Below are positions 42,419-53,663 of a DNA stretch of 64,000 nt, piece after piece. Position numbers and translations under genes: made by a program. This stretch comes from Macrocybe gigantea (Eukaryota; Basidiomycota; Agaricomycetes; Agaricales; Callistosporiaceae): NCBI GenBank assembly GCA_011319805.1, contig SJRY01000205.1, positions 24,801-88,800 on the forward strand, in the 5' to 3' direction. Positions within the stretch are counted from its first letter, which is position 1. Each line of letters opens with the position of its first letter. The notes beneath the pieces are model-generated. The model saw only the letters and a list, made by a program, of their open reading frames with translations. It ran no database searches and was not told the DNA's origin.

Positions 42419-44200
42419 TTAGCACCTCTTAGTCGGACCCTTCAGCAAAACCCTCTTTATCAGAGCTTCTTCATTCTTGTCTTCTTCGTCCTCTCCTTCT
42501 TCTTCTTTCACTTCTCTGACCCAGGATTTTCCTTTCTTCTTCTTCTTGCAGTTCTGTGCATAGTGTCCCTTTAAGCCACAATTGAAACATGTGACATTTG
42601 CTGCTCCTTTTCGTAGTTCCGGGCAGTTTTGTGAGAGGTGTCCCAGTTTATTGCAGTTGAAGCAGTTGTTGCTTCATACTTTGTCGACTTCCATGGCCTG
42701 TCCTGCTCCTCGGCTTGGATTTCTGGCCTTGTGCTGATTGCTTGTGAATTCTCCTCTCATCACATTTCTGTGTTCATCGATGTTTCATCCAATCACTCGA
42801 ACTGTCTTGATATATTCATCTCCATCTGTTGGAAGTGTGGAGATTGAGTGTACGGCTTCTGCTGTCCTTCGGTTTAAGCTCTTCTCAAGTAGGAAACGAG
42901 GGGCTGTTCCTGTCATTCCTGCTTTCCCTGCAAGGTCTACGAATTCATCCAGAAATTCGTCGATGGGTCAGTTTCCCTGTCTGATATTGAATAGTTTGCT
43001 TCCTGCTTGTGATGGCGACATGACATTGCTGAATCGTGTCTCTATCTCAGTTATGAAGTTGGCCCATGTGCTTTGGTTGGTAGTGGTGTCGATCTTCTTT
43101 GACGCCCAGTGGGCTCCAGGTCTGTCAGTCATTCTAGACAGGACCGCTCCAATCTTCTGTGTATCCATGAGGTCTCCATGTGCAGTTATGTAAAGTTTCA
43201 TCTTCCTCCACCAAATATCAAAGGACATTCGATCTCCTGTAAAGGATTTCGGGTCGGTGATGATTCCCTTGTATTCTGTCATCATCCTTTGGGGGGTTTC
43301 TTCGTTATTCTCTTGGTCTTGGTTTTCCTGTTCCTGGATCTGTTGTTCTTGGGTCTGCTGTGCTTGTATTTGGGCTTGCTGTTCTTGGAGCTGTTTCTGT
43401 CTTTGCTCCTCTCTCTGTTCTTTCCAGTAGTCTAGGTCGACTCCTGTGATTCTACAAGCTTGTTCAAAATCAGCCCACTCTGTGGCGGTCGGTCTGTTTG
43501 TCTTTGGTAATCCTTTTCGCTCCCTCCACCGATAGTATTTGTCCCAGTCATTGTTGCTTACTTTCGCCACAGTGGTGCGATTCTTTCCTTATGCAGTGCT
43601 TCAGTGGATCGGTCCTCTGAAGGGGTTCGGTGGTTTCGTTCCTGTGTGTCCTTGACTCTGGTGTCGTTCTCGTTGGTTCTGTCGTATGCTCTGTGCGTCG
43701 TGCCCTCTCTGTATCAGTATGTCTTCCTCCTGTGTTCGGCGATTATAGTTCTCGATCTGTTGTCACCTAAAGTCTCAGGCTTGTATTCGTTCTTCTCTCG
43801 TTTTCTTGCGGATGGGTTCGTCCTCTTCTTCGGCACGAAGATTCTGGTCTGACCACAGCTCTTCTGGGCTTATCCCATATTCTCCTTCTAGGAAAAGTTC
43901 TGCAATGAGTTGTGCTGCTCCTTCGCTGAGGATCTCAGCGGGCTTGTCTGTGGTGGTGAAGGCAAACTCTCTCAGAAATGCCTGTTCTTCGTCGTCGCTA
44001 CTTGGTGTAGGCGTGTGCTCTCTCTTTCATTTGTTTGGATTGCTAGTGTCTCTGCGGGTGGCATGGACTGTCTCTGTGAATGGCATGGACTGCAATGTCT
44101 GGTCTACTTCTCTGAGCCAAGTGCTCTCGTCGCTCGTGCTAGTGCTCACTGGGTCGGCGACTGCTTGTCGTCGAATGTTGATCAAGTCTTTGATAAAGCG
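42419..44200 (-). pseudogene. ORF0 and Gag of copy B
   Basis: Gag is open over 200 codons (43570-42968), starting AKVSNNDWDKYYRWRERKG and including the Gln-rich coil and GSKLFNIRQGN. Zinc knuckles lie near 42590-42680. The end reads GPTKRC-like followed by TAA (42419-42421). ORF0 ends at the same TAA as in copies P and A. The ORF0 site that is ATG in copy P is ACG here. Confidence 0.7.
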
Positions 44201-44251
44201 TGATGTGGTGTGTGTGTGAGTCTGAGCGAGTCTCGATGAGGCTTAATATCT

Positions 44252-44571
44252 TGTTAGGCTAGATGAATCTCAGAAGGACTCGGGCAGACTAAGTGCGAGA
44301 GTGGTCTTGAGATGATGGCAAAAGGAATATTAAGCCTAGCGCTACTGGTACATCTGGGAGTCCTTATATACATTACAGTACTCGAGCATGGACCATGGGC
44401 TGCGCAATGCTGTGGACTGCGGATGAGTAAGACTGGAAGGAGATGACTCAGAATGACTAGGGAAGTGGGATGACTCGATGGCTGTGCGCTGCACAGCATG
44501 ACAGGGGAGATAAGGGGTGTGGGAAAGATAAGATAAGAAAATGAATGGTCCTTTGGGCAACGTCTGTAACA
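44252..44571 (-). repeat. 5' LTR of copy B
   Basis: 320 bp, followed (in element sense) by the conserved PBS. Contains CpG-to-TpG/CpA changes relative to copy A. Confidence 0.9.
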
Positions 44572-44642
44572 GTATCAGCAATTCTTTCTGAAGGAAGATC
44601 CTCCTTTTATTGTCTGAACAGGGATATTCAATCGATGGCACT

Positions 44643-45532
44643 TCAAAGGTAGTGCAGCGGGCAGCAAGTGGCGTGGCTGCTTGGCAGGTATGCTTTGCCT
44701 GCCTTGTTCATTTCTGCCCTCCTCACACAAATCAGCAGTGCAGCCACTTCCATTGCCATCCGACCATCTGTTGACACTGCCACAGATGTCCCTTCCTCAT
44801 CTTTGTCCTCGTCCTCTGGATCTGAATCTTCCTCATCTGAAGCAAAGAAAGCCAGTTCTGCTGGAGAAAGGTCCTCATTCTCAGCTGGATCTGTTTGAGC
44901 ACTTGGTGCAGGCATCTGGGAGCTGGAGGAACAAGCAGGTCAACATGCCATGGAGGCTGGATCTTTTTGGTGCAAAAAGTTCTTCATGAACACAACAGAA
45001 TCATTGGTCCTTGAAAGGTGAGCATTATGAGTGGGTTTTTCTTGGCTTCGAACTGTTCAACTCATGATGTCTTCACCCTTTCATGCTCTGCCTGTCGATC
45101 ACAAGCCTCCTTGTCATGTCACTGCCTGCTTCTGTCTGAGTGACCATTATATCCAAGATGACAATTCGCCTCAGCCTTTTTCCACTCTGTCTGACCCATG
45201 TTCATCTGCAAGGCATCATGCAGGTTCCACATTGGAGAAGCCTTGGCCACTAATTCCTCCACATTCTCATTAAAATCAGAGACAGATTCCCAACCCATCT
45301 CATCTTCATTGGACAGCTTCTCATCATCAGAGTCAAAAACCATGTTGACACCACCTTCATAACTGCAGTCAAACTCGGTGTCATCAATAATTTCAATGGG
45401 TTCGGGTTGTGTCAAGGATTGTGGTATTTCTGTCAGCCAGGAGGAAGTTTCCATATCCAAACTGGGTTTTCGCCATCTGGCAGCAGTTGTGCACGCAGCT
45501 GCTTCTTTCAGATACTTCTTTGTTCGGGGCAT
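44643..45532 (-). pseudogene. Unrecognised basic/acidic ORF inside a possible DNA transposon end
   Basis: Minus-strand frame 45532-45119 starts MPRTKKYLKEAAACTTAARW, has an acidic centre (EIIDDTEFDCSYEGG) and ends TEWKKAEANCHLGYNGHSDR. After several stops a second frame (44915-44643) reads LSPAELAFFASDEEDSDPED. The style (basic start, EWKKAE..LGYNGHS.R segment) recalls fungal transposon-encoded proteins, but I cannot assign a family. It lies between copy B and a PIF-like terminal repeat at 45877, so it may belong to that element. Confidence 0.35.
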
Positions 45533-45785
45533 TTGTGGAAGATTTTTTCTTGTTCATTTTTCCCTCATTTTCTTCTAGTCATCACTTTCCAGTAATCATA
45601 CAGCTAATGAAACATATCAATTTATTTATCAGCGGCTGCTAAATTTCAGCTGCCAGCTCCACAACCCCTCGAAATTTTTCAGTCAGTGGCCAATTTGGCC
45701 ACTGTCACATTTTGGTGGTGACTAAGTGGTTCGCACCATAAGCAAAGCCTCTTGGGAAATTTTGATGAACTTCATCAAATTTTTT

Positions 45786-45877
45786 GAGCTCAGGTCCCGA
45801 TTTTTACTTAAGCAAGACCTAGGTCTTGATTTTGGCAGTAGGTCTTGTACCTAGGCAGAGTACCTGATCAGGCCCTA
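45786..45877 (-). mobile_element. Orphan PIF/Harbinger-type terminal end
   Basis: Read on the minus strand, the sequence from 45877 begins GGGCCTGATCAGGTACTCTG, then an AAGACCTACTGCC stretch. This is closely similar to the terminal repeats of the element at 21342-22240. The next bases are TAA, a typical target. No matching left end was found between 44572 and 45785; copy B may have removed it. Confidence 0.5.
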
Positions 45878-46229
45878 AATGGTAACCATGGTGTTTGAGC
45901 TGTTGATGAGGTTGTTATCGGATCGTCACTCCAAGTGCTATGTCTTCAAGCTGCTGCAATCCCTAGACGAGTTCGAGGTTGGTTCGGGTCAGACAAAAAC
46001 AAAAGATGGTTACACTCGTAGTTGCAGGTGATCAAGGAGTCAGTAAGACTTCTTTGGCACGTTGAGTGAGTCTCCTGTGTTCCATTCCATTCCAGTGCTA
46101 ATCATGGTATAAGTACACTAAAGACAGTTTCAATTGTCAGTTATCTTATTCTTTTCATATGCGCAGTATAATAAACCACTATATATCTGCCTTGAAAGGG
46201 GTTCGTAATTTAATTTCTTGTCTTTAGAT

Positions 46230-46463
46230 AACACAGCAGCTTAACCATGATAGAAATATGATTGCTCTACCCATCCAGGAGTTTAGCTGTGTTATGGCAC
46301 AGCAGGATCAGCCGAAGCCATGGCCCTTGGCCATTGGGTACAATGGCGAAGACAAATTCAAGCCCTTAGGTGCGTTGGTTGTGGTTTGTTGTAAGTGTTT
46401 TGGCTAATAATGACATGTATCAGCGTCCGGTCACGTGGTGCGGTTTTCTCTCCACTGACAATA
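46230..46463 (+). pseudogene. Unidentified host gene exons interrupted by the Harbinger element
   Basis: Plus-strand exon sequence reads VMAQQDQPKPWPLAIGYNGE and DKFKPL. A GT-AG intron (about 46371-46429) then joins to ASGHVVRFLSTDN just before the element. After the element the same frame continues with IIFAEIVIDSRLLLVRTRQK (51750-51810). The protein was not recognised. Confidence 0.35.
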
Positions 46464-46704
46464 GGGACAGTCAAACATGTCGATTCAGTTGATGATTTGA
46501 CATCTGATTCGAACTTTGATTCACAATATCAAAATCAACACCTGAATCATGGGAAACATGAATCGAGGCCGAATCATTGAAGTGGCTCTGGAGCCGCTTC
46601 ATCCACTGAATCACACCTTGATTCAATGGAACTGCTCCTTGCCTGTCCCATTACAGAAATAAAATTTATTTATTTTATGAAAACAAATAATTTTCAATAA
46701 ATTT

Positions 46705-48381
46705 TTGTCTCTCCTCGCTGCCCAACCCTTGCCAGGCATACAGATGGAGTTTCACAATTCCTGCAAATGCAAAAATGCATCGAAGAAATTACCAGGATCA
46801 ACTCACCAGCTATCCCAGTCCAAAAAGGCAAAAAAAGGTATCCCTGAGCCACCAGACAGCTCAGCAGATGAAACCCCTGCCACTGGCAATCCCGAAGACA
46901 AAGCCACTGTCGAATATGTCTCCCTTGTTGCTTCAGAATATAATGAGAGGCTAGTACTCAGGTATAACCTAGTTGGAAGGATATCTCACTTACCTTCAAA
47001 TTGATATCGGTCATCCTTGAAAACAGTGACATCAAGCAAAGCCTCTTTCCATCACCGGGTGTGGACACAATGAAGTCAAAGAGCAAACCTAAGACAGATG
47101 CGCACAATGCAATTGCCGAGGCTATCTTCTCTGATCATCCCCAATTCAGAGAAGCCTATGCACGCGCTATGACTCCATGTGAAAAATCTATATGGGGACA
47201 GAAGATAAAAAACTGGCTCACAGCATACATTGCTAAGGTTCATCACTTGCCATGAGGCTGAGATAAGACAGGATCACAAAGCAATGCCGTAAATTCATAA
47301 CTGAATTGGGAAAAACTGGTGAAGGGATTGAGCGTGAGGAGGACATCGACGTCACAGTAAAAAATGAGTTTACAAATAAATGGGGTCAGCTGAGCATGTA
47401 ACTTGAGTCCTCATGATATGGTGGCTTACTAGTATAACTTACAGAGCATATCAAGTCCAAGGCTCCATGGTTCTTCGATCTACGCAGCCTCATTTCTGAA
47501 CGGCCAAGCCTGGTGCCTGTTAGATTGGGCCACAGTGCTTCCGACTTTGATATGGCTGTATTAGCTGATGCTGCGCAGGGTGATGCAATCAGTAGCGATG
47601 GAATAGGTGGCATAGGAGACAACATGGGTGGCAAAGGTGACGCAGATGATGATGAGGGCAAAACAGAGGAGAATGGCTCACCAAACACTGATAGAGAGAA
47701 GAATGTCGTGGGGCAGAATGCAATGGCTAAACACCCTTTCGAGGATGATGATGCTCTATATGCATCCGATGTGAATGAGGACAAAACAGGAACTGCCACA
47801 ATAGACAAGCCTTGGCATCGCATACCATCACCTCGCACACCAAGCGCAATCCTCCAAAGCCATCGAAGTCTATTCCTGCATCCAAGGCCAATCAGAAGGG
47901 CAGATCCCTTCAGGACAAGTTTGCCAACATCACTGCCAAAGAGGACAAGACAACTCAGAGGCTTCTTGATCTCAAAGCTCGCAAGGCCCAGGATTCCAAA
48001 GATATACGGCTGAAGCAGGTCGAAGCACAGATGCAGATTAAACTCAACCATGACAAGTTGAAGGCTGAGCTCCATCTCAAGAAGATGGAGAAGGAATTCC
48101 AGTTGCAGATGGCAATGGTGAGCATTCACCGCAACAACACTGGATTGGAAACGGTCGCTGGACCGCCGATAACTGTTCCATATATAGGCATGGGCACAGG
48201 TATGCCATCCTCCAATATGTCTTCACATCTGCCTTTGCTAGGTGCAATGAGGTGGGATAGTCACAGTGGTGCAATGGCTACTCTACATGAGCCCTCAGGC
48301 TCATCATCTGTCACTCATTCAAGCCCATGCCCTTCTTCGTGGAGTACGACAGAGAGCTTTAACAACCATGACAATGTCTAA
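46705..48381 (+). CDS. Harbinger-type ORF1 protein (DNA-binding accessory, spliced)
   Basis: Exons include SKKAKKGIPEPPDSSADETP (about 46830), the conserved block EAIFSDHPQFREAYARAMTP and WGQKIKNWLTAYIAK (about 47110-47240), then KQCRKFITELGKTGEGIERE, ending NEFTNKW. After an intron (about 47391-47451) come APWFFDLRSLISERPSLVPV and SASDFDMAVLADAA. The C-terminus is a Lys/Glu-rich coil (LLDLKARKAQDSKDIRLKQV, QLQMAMVSIH). Harbinger elements commonly encode such a second protein that brings the transposase to DNA and into the nucleus. A frame change near 47810 needs an intron or an indel. No clear trihelix motif was identified by eye. Confidence 0.55.
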
Positions 48382-48411
48382 TTCTGGTAGATTTTAAATA
48401 CAAGATATATG

Positions 48412-49821
48412 TCAGTCTTTGGCATCCGAGTCTAACATTTCGTGACGATGGGCTGCCAAGCGCTCAGCATGCTGCCATGTCAGAGACCAGAAGAGCTTGC
48501 ATTTGAGGTGCTCGCGCTTGGCCTTGCCTGGCTCTGACCGAATGTGAGCATTACTTTCATATGGTAAGGGCTGATCATGCCTGTCTGTCATGTCAGAATC
48601 TGAGGACTCGGAGTCACTGAGGCCCTGTCGAACAAATGGATGGTCTTCAATTGGTATCATGTCATCATTGGTAGCCTTTTCACGATCCTCGCACAATATA
48701 GCGAAGGAATGCAGCCCAATGCATGCAGCCACCCAGTACGTGGCAAAGATATGGCGTGTCTTGCTCTTGATATGCATGCGCAATCCTTTTAGGGACTGGA
48801 AACGACCCTTGAGGAAGCCAATTGCATGTTCTGACTGGATATGAAGGCCTGATAGTGTCATGTTGAATCTCTCATTGTCGGGGAGATCGCGGTCTGGTTT
48901 TTTATATGGGGCTACAACCCAATCGTTGATCTACCAGTCTATTAGAACTGTATACATCAATTACTAACAAGAACGACTCACCGGATATGCTGAATCAGCC
49001 CACACCCATTCACCGTCATTAAAAAGCTCATCATGCTCTTGATAGAGCCGAGTTCCTTGCCATGCTGTTGCATCATGCATACTTCCAACATGTCCAAAGC
49101 CATAGTCTATGATATGAAGATTAGGAAGAGAAATTATCTACTGAAATAAGCCATCTGATCGCTCGACATGTTGTTCAAGCACTCACTTGGAAATTGAGAG
49201 AGTAGTTGCATTTGCAATCGAAGTAGCTCTCCCCATACCAGTTCGGTCAGTTGAAGAGCCGTACGAGTGTGCCATCAATGAAACACCATCCATTACGCCA
49301 TGCTCGACATGAATGGTGGTGGACCCAAACCTTCGCTTCCTCCTTCTCATCTGCGGTCAGAATGCACACCGCTTCATTCATGAATACTGGCCGCAGAATC
49401 ACTGTCATGATGTGTCGTGTTACCAAGCTGACTGTACCTTTACCGATGCCAGCCCAATTTGCCACCTTCTGGAGACTTGCTGCATTTCCATCATGCCCGA
49501 AGCGCCACAATGTAATGGCCAATTGTTCTTCCACTGGCATTTGTGAGGTATGTGCATCATTGGCAAAGACTGGATCAAATTGAATCTTCTCGACCAGGGC
49601 ATCAAAAGTGGTGGGAGTGATATGCAGTTCTTCACGAAACTGGTCATCCCGAGATTGCTTGAGTGTGAAAAGAAGGTGGTGCAGGAAGGACTGTTGGGGT
49701 CGTGGTAACTGGTTTCAAGGAACCTCGTAATATTGGGAATACATCTGAGACAGCTGTTGATGTACCCAGGCTCGAAGTCGTGTTCGTCACTGAAGCAAAA
49801 GGGTGTCCGCTCTGCAGTCAT
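48412..49821 (-). CDS. PIF/Harbinger-type DDE transposase (DDE_Tnp_4)
   Basis: Minus strand, several exons. FREELHITPTTFDALVEKI (about 49630), MPVEEQLAITLWRFGHDGNA, NWAGIGKGTVSLVTRHIM and HHHSCRAWRNGWCFIDGTLV (first catalytic Asp) run down to 49247. After introns come DYGFGHVGSMHDATAWQGTR and EWVWADSAYP (second Asp, about 49100-48980), and then IQSEHAIGFLKGRFQSLKGL (catalytic Glu, about 48835). The C-terminus is acidic and ends near 48412. All three catalytic residues are visible. A frame change near 49660 in the N-terminal region needs an unnoticed intron or one indel, so activity is uncertain. Confidence 0.75.
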
Positions 49822-50330
49822 CTTCGTCCAAGTCTAACAGTAAAATAGATGAGAGCAAGTCAAAAAAAAATAGATAACACACTGTTCTCACTGCCGCTGT
49901 CTGTTTCCATCAACACAAGGTCTTCGCAACTCTCCATATCCACATCAGACATGCCAGAAAAATTGTCCGAGTCTGACAACCTGGTGCTCATGGTGTCTTG
50001 CCATGTGTCTGAGTCACTATTTGACTTCCATGTTGAACTGCTTGACTCTGAAAAAGAGTTGTCACTGAAGGACCCAAGAGACGACACAGAAAACAAGTCA
50101 GAGGATGCTTCATCTGCAATGAAGGCCCTATAGCCTGCCATCAAGTGATAACGCTGGAATAATGCATGCCGGCGTCGGGCTCGAGCTAGCTTTTGACAAG
50201 CAAAGGCGAGATAGAGGTGAAGGAGCTGTTTTCATCGGACAGCGTGGCGAGCAGCAGGCGGCATATTTTGGTAAATGGTGAAATGAATTTTGTGTGCATA
50301 CATGTACAGGGCTGCTAAGTTGTGTGTGTA

Positions 50331-51563
50331 CAGTACCCTTGCAAAAGTTTTGCAACATCACGTGTAAACAATAAACAAAAATTACTCTCTACACCTGCCC
50401 ATACCCCACCTACCATGCCTAAGACACCTGGAACCAAAAACACATCACCAGAGCTGCGATCCCTCATCTATCACAAATCCAAAGAAAACATGCCAATTCA
50501 AGATATTGCCACTTTTGTTGGAAGGGACCGCAGCACCATTTTTCACATTCTCAAAAACTATGATACCTGAGGTCATTTTGATGATACCCCACGCTTGGGT
50601 AGACCACCCAAGCTAGATGAGCGGTCCATACAACATCTCAAAGTTTCTCTAGATGGAAACAGATGCCAAACTCTCTCTGAGCTCACCCAAAATGTCAACA
50701 CCTCTCGAGATGATCCTGTCCATCCAGACACTGTTAGGAGGGCTATCAGCAATCATTTAGGCATGAAAGGACATGTTGCAGCCAAGAAACCTTATCTCAA
50801 GCCTGAGCATCAGAAGGCACGGCTTGTATGGGCGAAGGAATACCAGGGTTGGGGGAGTGAGGACTGGAACCAGATGATTTGGACAGATGAGTCATCTGTG
50901 GAGATTGGGAAAAACTCTAGGGTGGTCTGGGTGTGCAGGAGACCTGGAGAGAAGTATGACAAGAAGTGTCTCACTCCAACTTTCAAGTCAGAAAGGCAAA
51001 GTTTGATGATTTGGGAGTGTATGGCACATGGGAGGCTTGGTCCCCTTATTAGAATCCCAAAGGATGCCAGAAAGGGGTCAGATTATATCAGATTAATCCT
51101 TTCTGGTCCCCTTTGGGATATCTATGAGGAGCTAAGTGAAGAGAGAGGGCAGGTAGCAGTCATGGAAGATGGGGCCCCTATTCACTGCACCAAGGCTTCA
51201 CAAGAATGGCGAAAAAATCAGAACATGGTCATTCTCCCTCACCCAGCACAGTCTCCAGACCTCAATCCCATTGAACATGTTTGGATTCTGCTCAAAAGTA
51301 GGATCAATAGCAGGCCAACTCTTCCTCAGAATGTGGATGAATTGTGGAGTATGCTTCAGGCAGAGTGGGCAAAACTGGACTTGGAATTGATAAATACTTT
51401 AGTTGGAAGCATGCCAGACAGGGTAAAAGATGTTATAGAGGCCAAAGGTGGATCTACCAAGTACTAGATTACATAGCATAGAGTTGTGGTGGTGTAAAAA
51501 TGAATTCTTTCAAGAGTATGTTTTTATTTATTTACATGTTGCAAAACTTTTGCAAGGGGACTG
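50331..51563 (+). mobile_element. Tc1/mariner element nested in the Harbinger element
   Basis: 1233 bp, ends CAGTACCCTTGCAAAAGTTT and its complement (AAACTTTTGCAAGGGGACTG). TA dinucleotides flank it at 50329-50330 and 51564-51565. It carries one transposase gene. Confidence 0.9.
50415..51467 (+). pseudogene. Tc1-like DD34E transposase with a single nonsense codon
   Basis: One frame of 351 codons from ATG 50415. The N-terminal helix-turn-helix includes IQDIATFVGRDRSTIFHILK. A TGA after KNYDT (50568-50570) would be CGA in the ancestor, and the frame then continues HFDDTPRLGRPPKL. The catalytic triad is visible: WTDESS, VMEDGAPIHC and the Glu in LNPIEHVW, with 34 residues between the second Asp and the Glu, the Tc1 signature. 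No other defect was seen. The protein would cut and paste the element at TA sites if the stop were suppressed or supplied in trans. Confidence 0.85.
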
Positions 51564-51747
51564 TACATATCAAAAGGCGGAAGGGCCCACGGGACTCATG
51601 GGAGAGCAACGAGAAAGAAAAACGGTCGGTCAGAGTAAAAGTCGATTCGAGGTCGATTCAGCGCCAATTCAAGTCGTTGAATCGCAGCTGAATCGGACAC
51701 TGAATCAATCAGTGAATCGACCTCGAATCAACATCTTTGACTGTCCC

Positions 51748-52207
51748 TAATATCATTTTTGCTGAAATAGTGATCGACAGCAGGCTGCTATTAGTTCGAA
51801 CAAGGCAAAAAAGTCCTATGTGGCTTTCGCTCGTTTATTCGAGTGTCTTAGCAGTGATGCACATACTCCCAACTTCGGTGGTCAAGCATCCCAAATCTGC
51901 TTCATGTCGTTTCGCCGTGTCCCAGTGCACTGGTACAGCTGAATGCAATTCATAGTCAATTAATAGAAGAAGCGCGATCAAGTTGACAATTGCGTTCTCC
52001 ACAGGCAGAAACCCTGAAACCATTTGCGCAGATGATAAATTAGATTACTCATCCGTAGTTCACCTATTTACCTCATTGCTTCTGTCCAACCTTCCTTCTG
52101 TTCTGCGCTTGGAATTAATGAATCTCAAAGGTGGTCGAATCAGCTCAACTCAGTTCTCTACATTTTCCTCATTTGGATGGCCTGAGCGGCTTTGCACCAA
52201 GAAGTCA
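51748..52207 (+). other. Continuation of host sequence after Harbinger insertion
   Basis: Starts with codons IIFAEIVIDSR that continue the frame left of the element. Beyond about 51850 the open frames are short and not recognised. Confidence 0.3.
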
Positions 52208-52850
52208 TCAAAATGATATGTTAAATAAATAATGAACGTATTCTGTACTATGGTCTCGAAATGGAGATACCCGCAATCCCTCAGCTCCGTTGTCGGGCCT
52301 CGATGGGCGGACAGATGACCGAAGGGGCACTAATGACGCGGCATCGTCGCATGCCCATGACATCTCTGTGGGTGGTGTGGTGGTGGTCGGCTCTTCCGCT
52401 GGCTTCAACGGCCAACGAGCAGGAGGAGGGACAACGGCGAACGATGTCGCAGAGGCGCCCTGGATGTGGGGGGCAGTGGACGTGTCTGCGATGGTGTGGC
52501 CGCGCGGGCGGGGGAAGACCTCGGGCCAGGGCCTGTTGTTGTCCCAGCGGCGGCGGCGGGAAGGGAGAACAGGATCTCGGGCATGGGCGTGCTTGAGGAG
52601 GCTGAGCAGAGGCTGACGTGCCGCTGCTTTGAGGGTTTCGATCGAAATGGAGAGCTGGAAGGAGACATGAGTACGTGGAATGATGAGAGCAAGGAAGGAA
52701 ACGCAACGCACGCTGAACATTCGCAGGGCCTGTGTGAGCTGGTTGTTGCAGCCTGCAACATCCTTCAAAATCTGGTCGCGCCGGAGGCACTGCTCGAGCC
52801 AAGGCCTGTCCTTTTGCTTCTGCATAAACGCGGCGATTTTGGTGAACACG
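52208..52850 (-). CDS. MLKL-NTD-like adaptor domain protein, C-terminal exons
   Basis: Exon 52850-52712 follows an acceptor (TTTTTCGCAG) and reads RVFTKIAAFMQKQKDRPWLE, RRDQILKDVAGCNNQLTQAL and RMFS. A 57-nt GT-AG intron (52655-52711) joins in phase to LSISIETLKAAARQPLLSLL, then a Pro/Arg/Thr-rich tail ends NISF at 52208. The pattern 'FMxKQKxRPW...RRDxILxDVxxCxxxLxxALxxFSLSISIETLKAA' is typical of the helical N-terminal adaptor domains that fungi share with MLKL/HET-S-type signalling proteins. That domain normally begins about 100 residues earlier; upstream exons between 52900 and 53260 are GC-rich and I could not place them. Function in cell death or signalling is inference. Confidence 0.5.
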
Positions 52851-53436
52851 CTGCGAAAAAGAGGAATGATGAATGAAAGTGAAAGCGGAGGAGAATGAAG
52901 CATTCACCACTTCGTCCTCTGTGTTGGTGGTGGGGGGCGCGAACGTGAGCGAGAGTGCGAACGCGTGCGTAAGGACGAGCCGAGCACGTCGTGAGTTCCT
53001 ATTCGTCTCCGATCCTGATGGCGCCGCCAAAGAGGACGAGGCGGAGGTAGACGGGTGGCAAGGCGATGCTCGGCCCGGATGAGGCGGAGGGGAGCATGCA
53101 GGGGAAGGTGTTGGTGAATTCGGCGGCGGTGTCTTGTGCCAAGGTTTGTTCGGTTCTTCAGCAGGAAAAGGGGCTGGATGCGGGGCGCAGGTGAATGAAG
53201 GGTCCAGAGGGGACCGGACACGACAATGGAGCACCAAGTCGGCATAACCGCCGCTCCTTATGCCCCTTCGTAGCGTGAGGCGCGGCGTGGAGGTGGTGGC
53301 AAGTGGCTGGGTTGCAAGGCAGCGTAGGTGGTTCGCTCATCTCCATATGGGCCATGGTGACCGCGATGCTCGGCCAGATGTCCAGCGCCTCTTCTTTAAT
53401 CTGCTTTCGCAAGACACCAGCTGTCCCCACGCACTG

Positions 53437-53663
53437 AGTTGTCGAGCCGAACGTCCCCCTCACGCCGACAGCAGCAGTGTCATCCAGCCCGATCTCGATC
53501 AACGAATTGCACCGCAGAATGGGACACGTCAACCACGTCGACTTACGGAAGATGGTCCAAAAGGGCATGATCACCGGAATCGAACTCGACCCCGACACCT
53601 CGAAAGACCGTTGCGACATCTGTAGCCAAGCCAAGATCATTCGGGAATGTATGTAGTTTATCC
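53437..53663 (+). mobile_element. Ty1/copia scrap: gag-pre-integrase domain
   Basis: Plus-strand translation reads AVSSSPISINELHRRMGHVN, HVDLRKMVQKGMITGIELDP and CDICSQAKIIREC. The HRRMGH...C..C..AK pattern is the zinc-binding pre-integrase domain of copia elements. The frame is open for about 75 codons, then stops at TAG. No reverse transcriptase or LTR is adjacent. Confidence 0.75.

Larger units (their letters stand above)
38062..44571 (-). mobile_element. Chromovirus copy B, both LTRs, decayed
   Basis: 6510 bp, minus strand, LTRs 38062-38380 (319 bp) and 44252-44571 (320 bp). I count about ten base differences between the LTRs; about eight fall in CpG sites of the copy-A sequence. The flanking pentamers CTGTC and GTATC do not match cleanly, so the target duplication is lost or the ends have been exchanged. 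The same internal order as copies P and A is present. Confidence 0.9.
46464..51747. mobile_element. Large PIF/Harbinger-type DNA transposon with ORF1 and transposase
   Basis: 5284 bp bounded by GGGACAGTCAAACATG on the left and its near-complement (CATCTTTGACTGTCCC) on the right. Flanks read GACAATA and TAATATC, so the duplication is TA, or AAT if one more base belongs to the element. Both ends carry many short GATTCA/GATTCGA motifs in both orientations (46480-46640 and 51640-51735), probable transposase-binding sites. It contains a plus-strand ORF1 (46705-48381), a minus-strand DDE transposase (48412-49821) and a nested Tc1 element (50331-51563). Confidence 0.8.

Noticed and set aside
52281..53237. 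318-codon Pro/Ser-rich minus-strand frame
   Set aside because: Runs in a different frame through the MLKL-like exon and its intron; composition is that of GC-rich noise.
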